From contig CACWXP010000006.1 in assembly GCA_902764875.1 (NCBI GenBank), positions 1-64,000 on the forward strand: a DNA stretch of 64,000 nt, given 5' to 3'. Below, in pieces: positions 62,558 through 64,000 of this stretch. The stretch comes from an uncultured Eubacteriales bacterium. GTDB lineage: Bacteria; Bacillota; Clostridia; Christensenellales; Aristaeellaceae. A program made the translations under genes and the position numbers. How positions within the stretch are numbered: the stretch's first letter is position 1; each line of letters opens with the position of its first letter. Under the pieces are notes generated by a model that did not search any database, was not told where the DNA came from, and was given only the letters and a program-made list of their open reading frames with translations.

Positions 62558-63268
62558 ATGCGCCTGTTTGCCATCGGGGATCTGCACATGCCGGGGGGCG
62601 ACGATAAACCCATGGATGTGTTCGGACCCCAGTGGGACAGGCATTTTTTGCGTATTAGTGAAGCATGGCGCAGATGTGTCGGCGAAGAAGATCTTGTTTT
62701 GATACCGGGTGACATCAGCTGGGCCATGCAGCTGGAGAAAGCAATTCCGGATCTGATGGAGATTGCGGCACTTCCGGGCAGAAAGATCCTGTGTAAAGGA
62801 AACCATGAATACTGGTGGTCTTCTGTCAGTCGGGTTCGCGCGGTTTTGCCGGACAATATGAAGGCGCTTCAGTTTGACGCCGTGGACGTCGGACCGTGCG
62901 TGATTTGCGGAACACGCGGCTGGAACTACCCGACGGAAAAAAATCCGCTTTCCCCGGAAGATGAAAAAATATTTAAAAGAGAACTCCAACGGCTTCAGAT
63001 GGCGCTGGAGAGAGCAGAAACGATCGGAGGGGGAAAACCGATTCTGGTGATGATGCATTTTCCACCCCGGATGGCGGATGAGACAGACTCTCCCTTCACC
63101 AGGACGCTGGAAGCATTCCCGCGGGTGAGGGCGGCGGTATACGGTCATCTTCACGCGGAAGCTTTTGCCGCGGGGGTTGCGGGAGTCTATGGCGGGATCC
63201 GGTACGACCCGGTGTCCTGTGACGGAATCGGTTTCTGTCCGAAGGAAATCCCCTGGCCTGTTCTGTAG
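62558..63268 (+). CDS. Calcineurin-type metallophosphoesterase
   Basis: A 236-residue protein with the full motif set: AIGDLHMPG (DxH), LIPGDISWAM (GD), CKGNHEYWW (GNHE), MMHFPPR (H) and VYGHLHAEA (GHxH). Substrate unknown. Unlike the paralogue at 51595 it keeps the first DxH motif. It follows the zinc-ribbon gene by 35 bases and probably shares its promoter; a terminator follows. Confidence 0.9.
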   Translation: MRLFAIGDLHMPGGDDKPMDVFGPQWDRHFLRISEAWRRCVGEEDLVLIPGDISWAMQLEKAIPDLMEIAALPGRKILCKGNHEYWWSSVSRVRAVLPDNMKALQFDAVDVGPCVICGTRGWNYPTEKNPLSPEDEKIFKRELQRLQMALERAETIGGGKPILVMMHFPPRMADETDSPFTRTLEAFPRVRAAVYGHLHAEAFAAGVAGVYGGIRYDPVSCDGIGFCPKEIPWPVL

Positions 63269-63307
63269 AATTCTAAACTTTTTGTTACATTATTCAGAAA
63301 GCCTACA

Positions 63308-63344
63308 AGGAATCAACCTCTGTATCAGAGGGTGGTTCCTTTTT
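63308..63344 (+). terminator. Terminator after the metallophosphoesterase gene
   Basis: CCTCTG/CAGAGG core with loop TAT extended by AGGAA/TTCCT pairing, then TTTTT. The gap 63269-63571 holds this, an A/T-rich stretch and the mraZ promoter. Confidence 0.88.
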
Positions 63345-63475
63345 GTATACAAAATATGGTGATGAAGGGTTGAAAAACCCACAAGAACCGGATAAATATT
63401 ACAAAAACATTACAAAAATATTAATAAATTTAAATACAACATCGAAATAACGGGCGGGATGGTTGAATTTCTTGC

Positions 63476-63571
63476 TTGCAAGGGGAACAAAACTATGCTA
63501 AATTTGTGGGGAAAAAGGGAATTAAGTCCCAAATTCGAACATTTAAGTGGTAGCAAAGGGGGAGAAAGTCA
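63476..63571 (+). promoter_or_regulatory. mraZ promoter and candidate MraZ boxes
   Basis: TTGCAA (63476-63481), 17 bases, extended -10 TGCTAAATT (63496-63504). Downstream, G-rich boxes (GTGGGGAAAAAGGG from 63506; AAGTGGTAGCAAAGGGGG from 63545) are spaced about 10 bases apart, as expected for MraZ's repeated GTGG-type sites. They lie between promoter and start, fitting autoregulation. Confidence 0.55.
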
Positions 63572-64000
63572 GTGGATGATCATCCGAACGGAACATCCGG
63601 AAGAACGACAGAACCCCCCGGGAAGGCAGAAAAGCAAAGACCGATCAGATTTATCGGTTCCTTTAACCACAGTCTGGATGCTAAAGGCCGACTGGTGATT
63701 CCACAAAATTTTCGCGAAAAGTTGGGCGATCCGTTCTGCGTGGCGCCTTCCTATGACTTCAAGTCCATTTCCGTTTATCCGACCGAGATGTGGGAAAAAC
63801 GGAATGAAGCGTATGAAAAGCTTGGGAAACTGAATCCGGCGCTGAACCGTTATCTGGAGCAGTTTTATGCACTGAGTTACGACGGACAGTCCTGCGACGC
63901 CCAGGGACGTGTCCTTCTCCCGTCGAACATCCGCCAGAAGATTCTCGGAGAAGAGCGGGACGTGGAAATCACCGGCGCAAACGATCATATCCGCATCGTG
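63572..64000 (+). CDS. mraZ: Transcriptional regulator MraZ (3' end outside window)
   Basis: 143 codons, open to the window edge. Two AbrB-like MraZ repeats: FIGSFNHSLDAKGRLVIPQN with 'FREKLG', and 'YDGQSCDAQGRVLLPSNIRQ'. MraZ controls the division and wall gene cluster it heads. The start is GTG 63572 (AAAGGGGGAG upstream); an ATG four bases later is out of frame. About 25 residues (DDHPNGTSGRTTEPPGKAEK...) precede the normal MraZ start, an unusual extension; no alternative in-frame start with a ribosome site lies nearer the domain. Confidence 0.9.
   Translation, partial: MDDHPNGTSGRTTEPPGKAEKQRPIRFIGSFNHSLDAKGRLVIPQNFREKLGDPFCVAPSYDFKSISVYPTEMWEKRNEAYEKLGKLNPALNRYLEQFYALSYDGQSCDAQGRVLLPSNIRQKILGEERDVEITGANDHIRIV

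Noticed and set aside
63459..63698. 79-codon frame over the mraZ promoter and start
   Set aside because: Shadow frame; the MraZ repeats are in the frame from GTG 63572.

Overview
The window reads as the chromosome of a GC-rich, low-motility-type Gram-positive bacterium of the class Clostridia. Evidence: the order tig-clpP-clpX-lon-ysxC, a histidine operon with hisZ, short HisG and a PHP-type HisK, a YesM/YesN two-component pair, LacI-controlled ABC sugar uptake without its own ATPase, and strong use of CGG/GGA-rich codons. A Christensenellales/Aristaeella-like gut or rumen lineage is a guess; no rRNA or tRNA is present to test it. Coding density is high and most genes sit in tightly overlapping operons.

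Region 1 (1-3579) is the right end of a collapsed prophage: head-tail connector (DUF4054-like), contractile tail sheath (DUF3383-like), tail tube, and a tail assembly chaperone pair carrying a textbook -1 slippery heptamer. An AT-richer XRE repressor gene (1770-2375, minus) interrupts it. Nothing follows where the tape measure should be. Region 2 (3.6-7.5 kb) has a secreted M13 metallopeptidase, a relic of an ABC exporter with short tandem repeats, a small DUF6465-like protein, apt and a small secreted protein.

Region 3 (7.7-15.6 kb) is a four-gene sensory operon: a two-TM four-helix sensor, a family-3 solute-binding protein, a 1206-residue protein joining an ECF-S-like membrane domain, a Reg_prop propeller, a Y_Y_Y domain and an HD-GYP domain, and a BMP-type binding protein. 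A self-cleaving LexA/CI-like regulator with a small overlapping partner follows. Region 4 (15.7-27.4 kb) holds two minus-strand envelope genes and a complete histidine operon hisZGDCBHAF-IE-K, read from two promoters with a cre-like box, then a GNAT-nitroreductase fusion and a secreted protein.

Region 5 (27.5-45.7 kb) is a carbohydrate island: a PfkB kinase divergent from a class II aldolase, FGGY kinase, zinc alcohol dehydrogenase, aldo-keto reductase and FucU mutarotase operon; a YesM/YesN pair; a sugar-binding protein with two permeases; GH31 and GH36 glycosidases; and a LacI regulator. Related CGAAACG-type palindromes lie at three promoter regions, suggesting one regulon. Region 6 (45.8-54.2 kb) has a secreted VWA protein, a PHP phosphoesterase, a GGDEF-PAS-GGDEF-EAL protein, a metallophosphoesterase and an unusual cytoplasmic ParB-like/BMP fusion. 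Region 7 (54.4-64 kb) is housekeeping: purC, tig (with a long Lys/Ala/Glu tail), clpP, clpX, lon, ysxC, a zinc-ribbon protein behind a structured leader, a metallophosphoesterase, and the start of mraZ, which runs off the window. Degenerate 7-bp-period repeats recur in four intergenic gaps.
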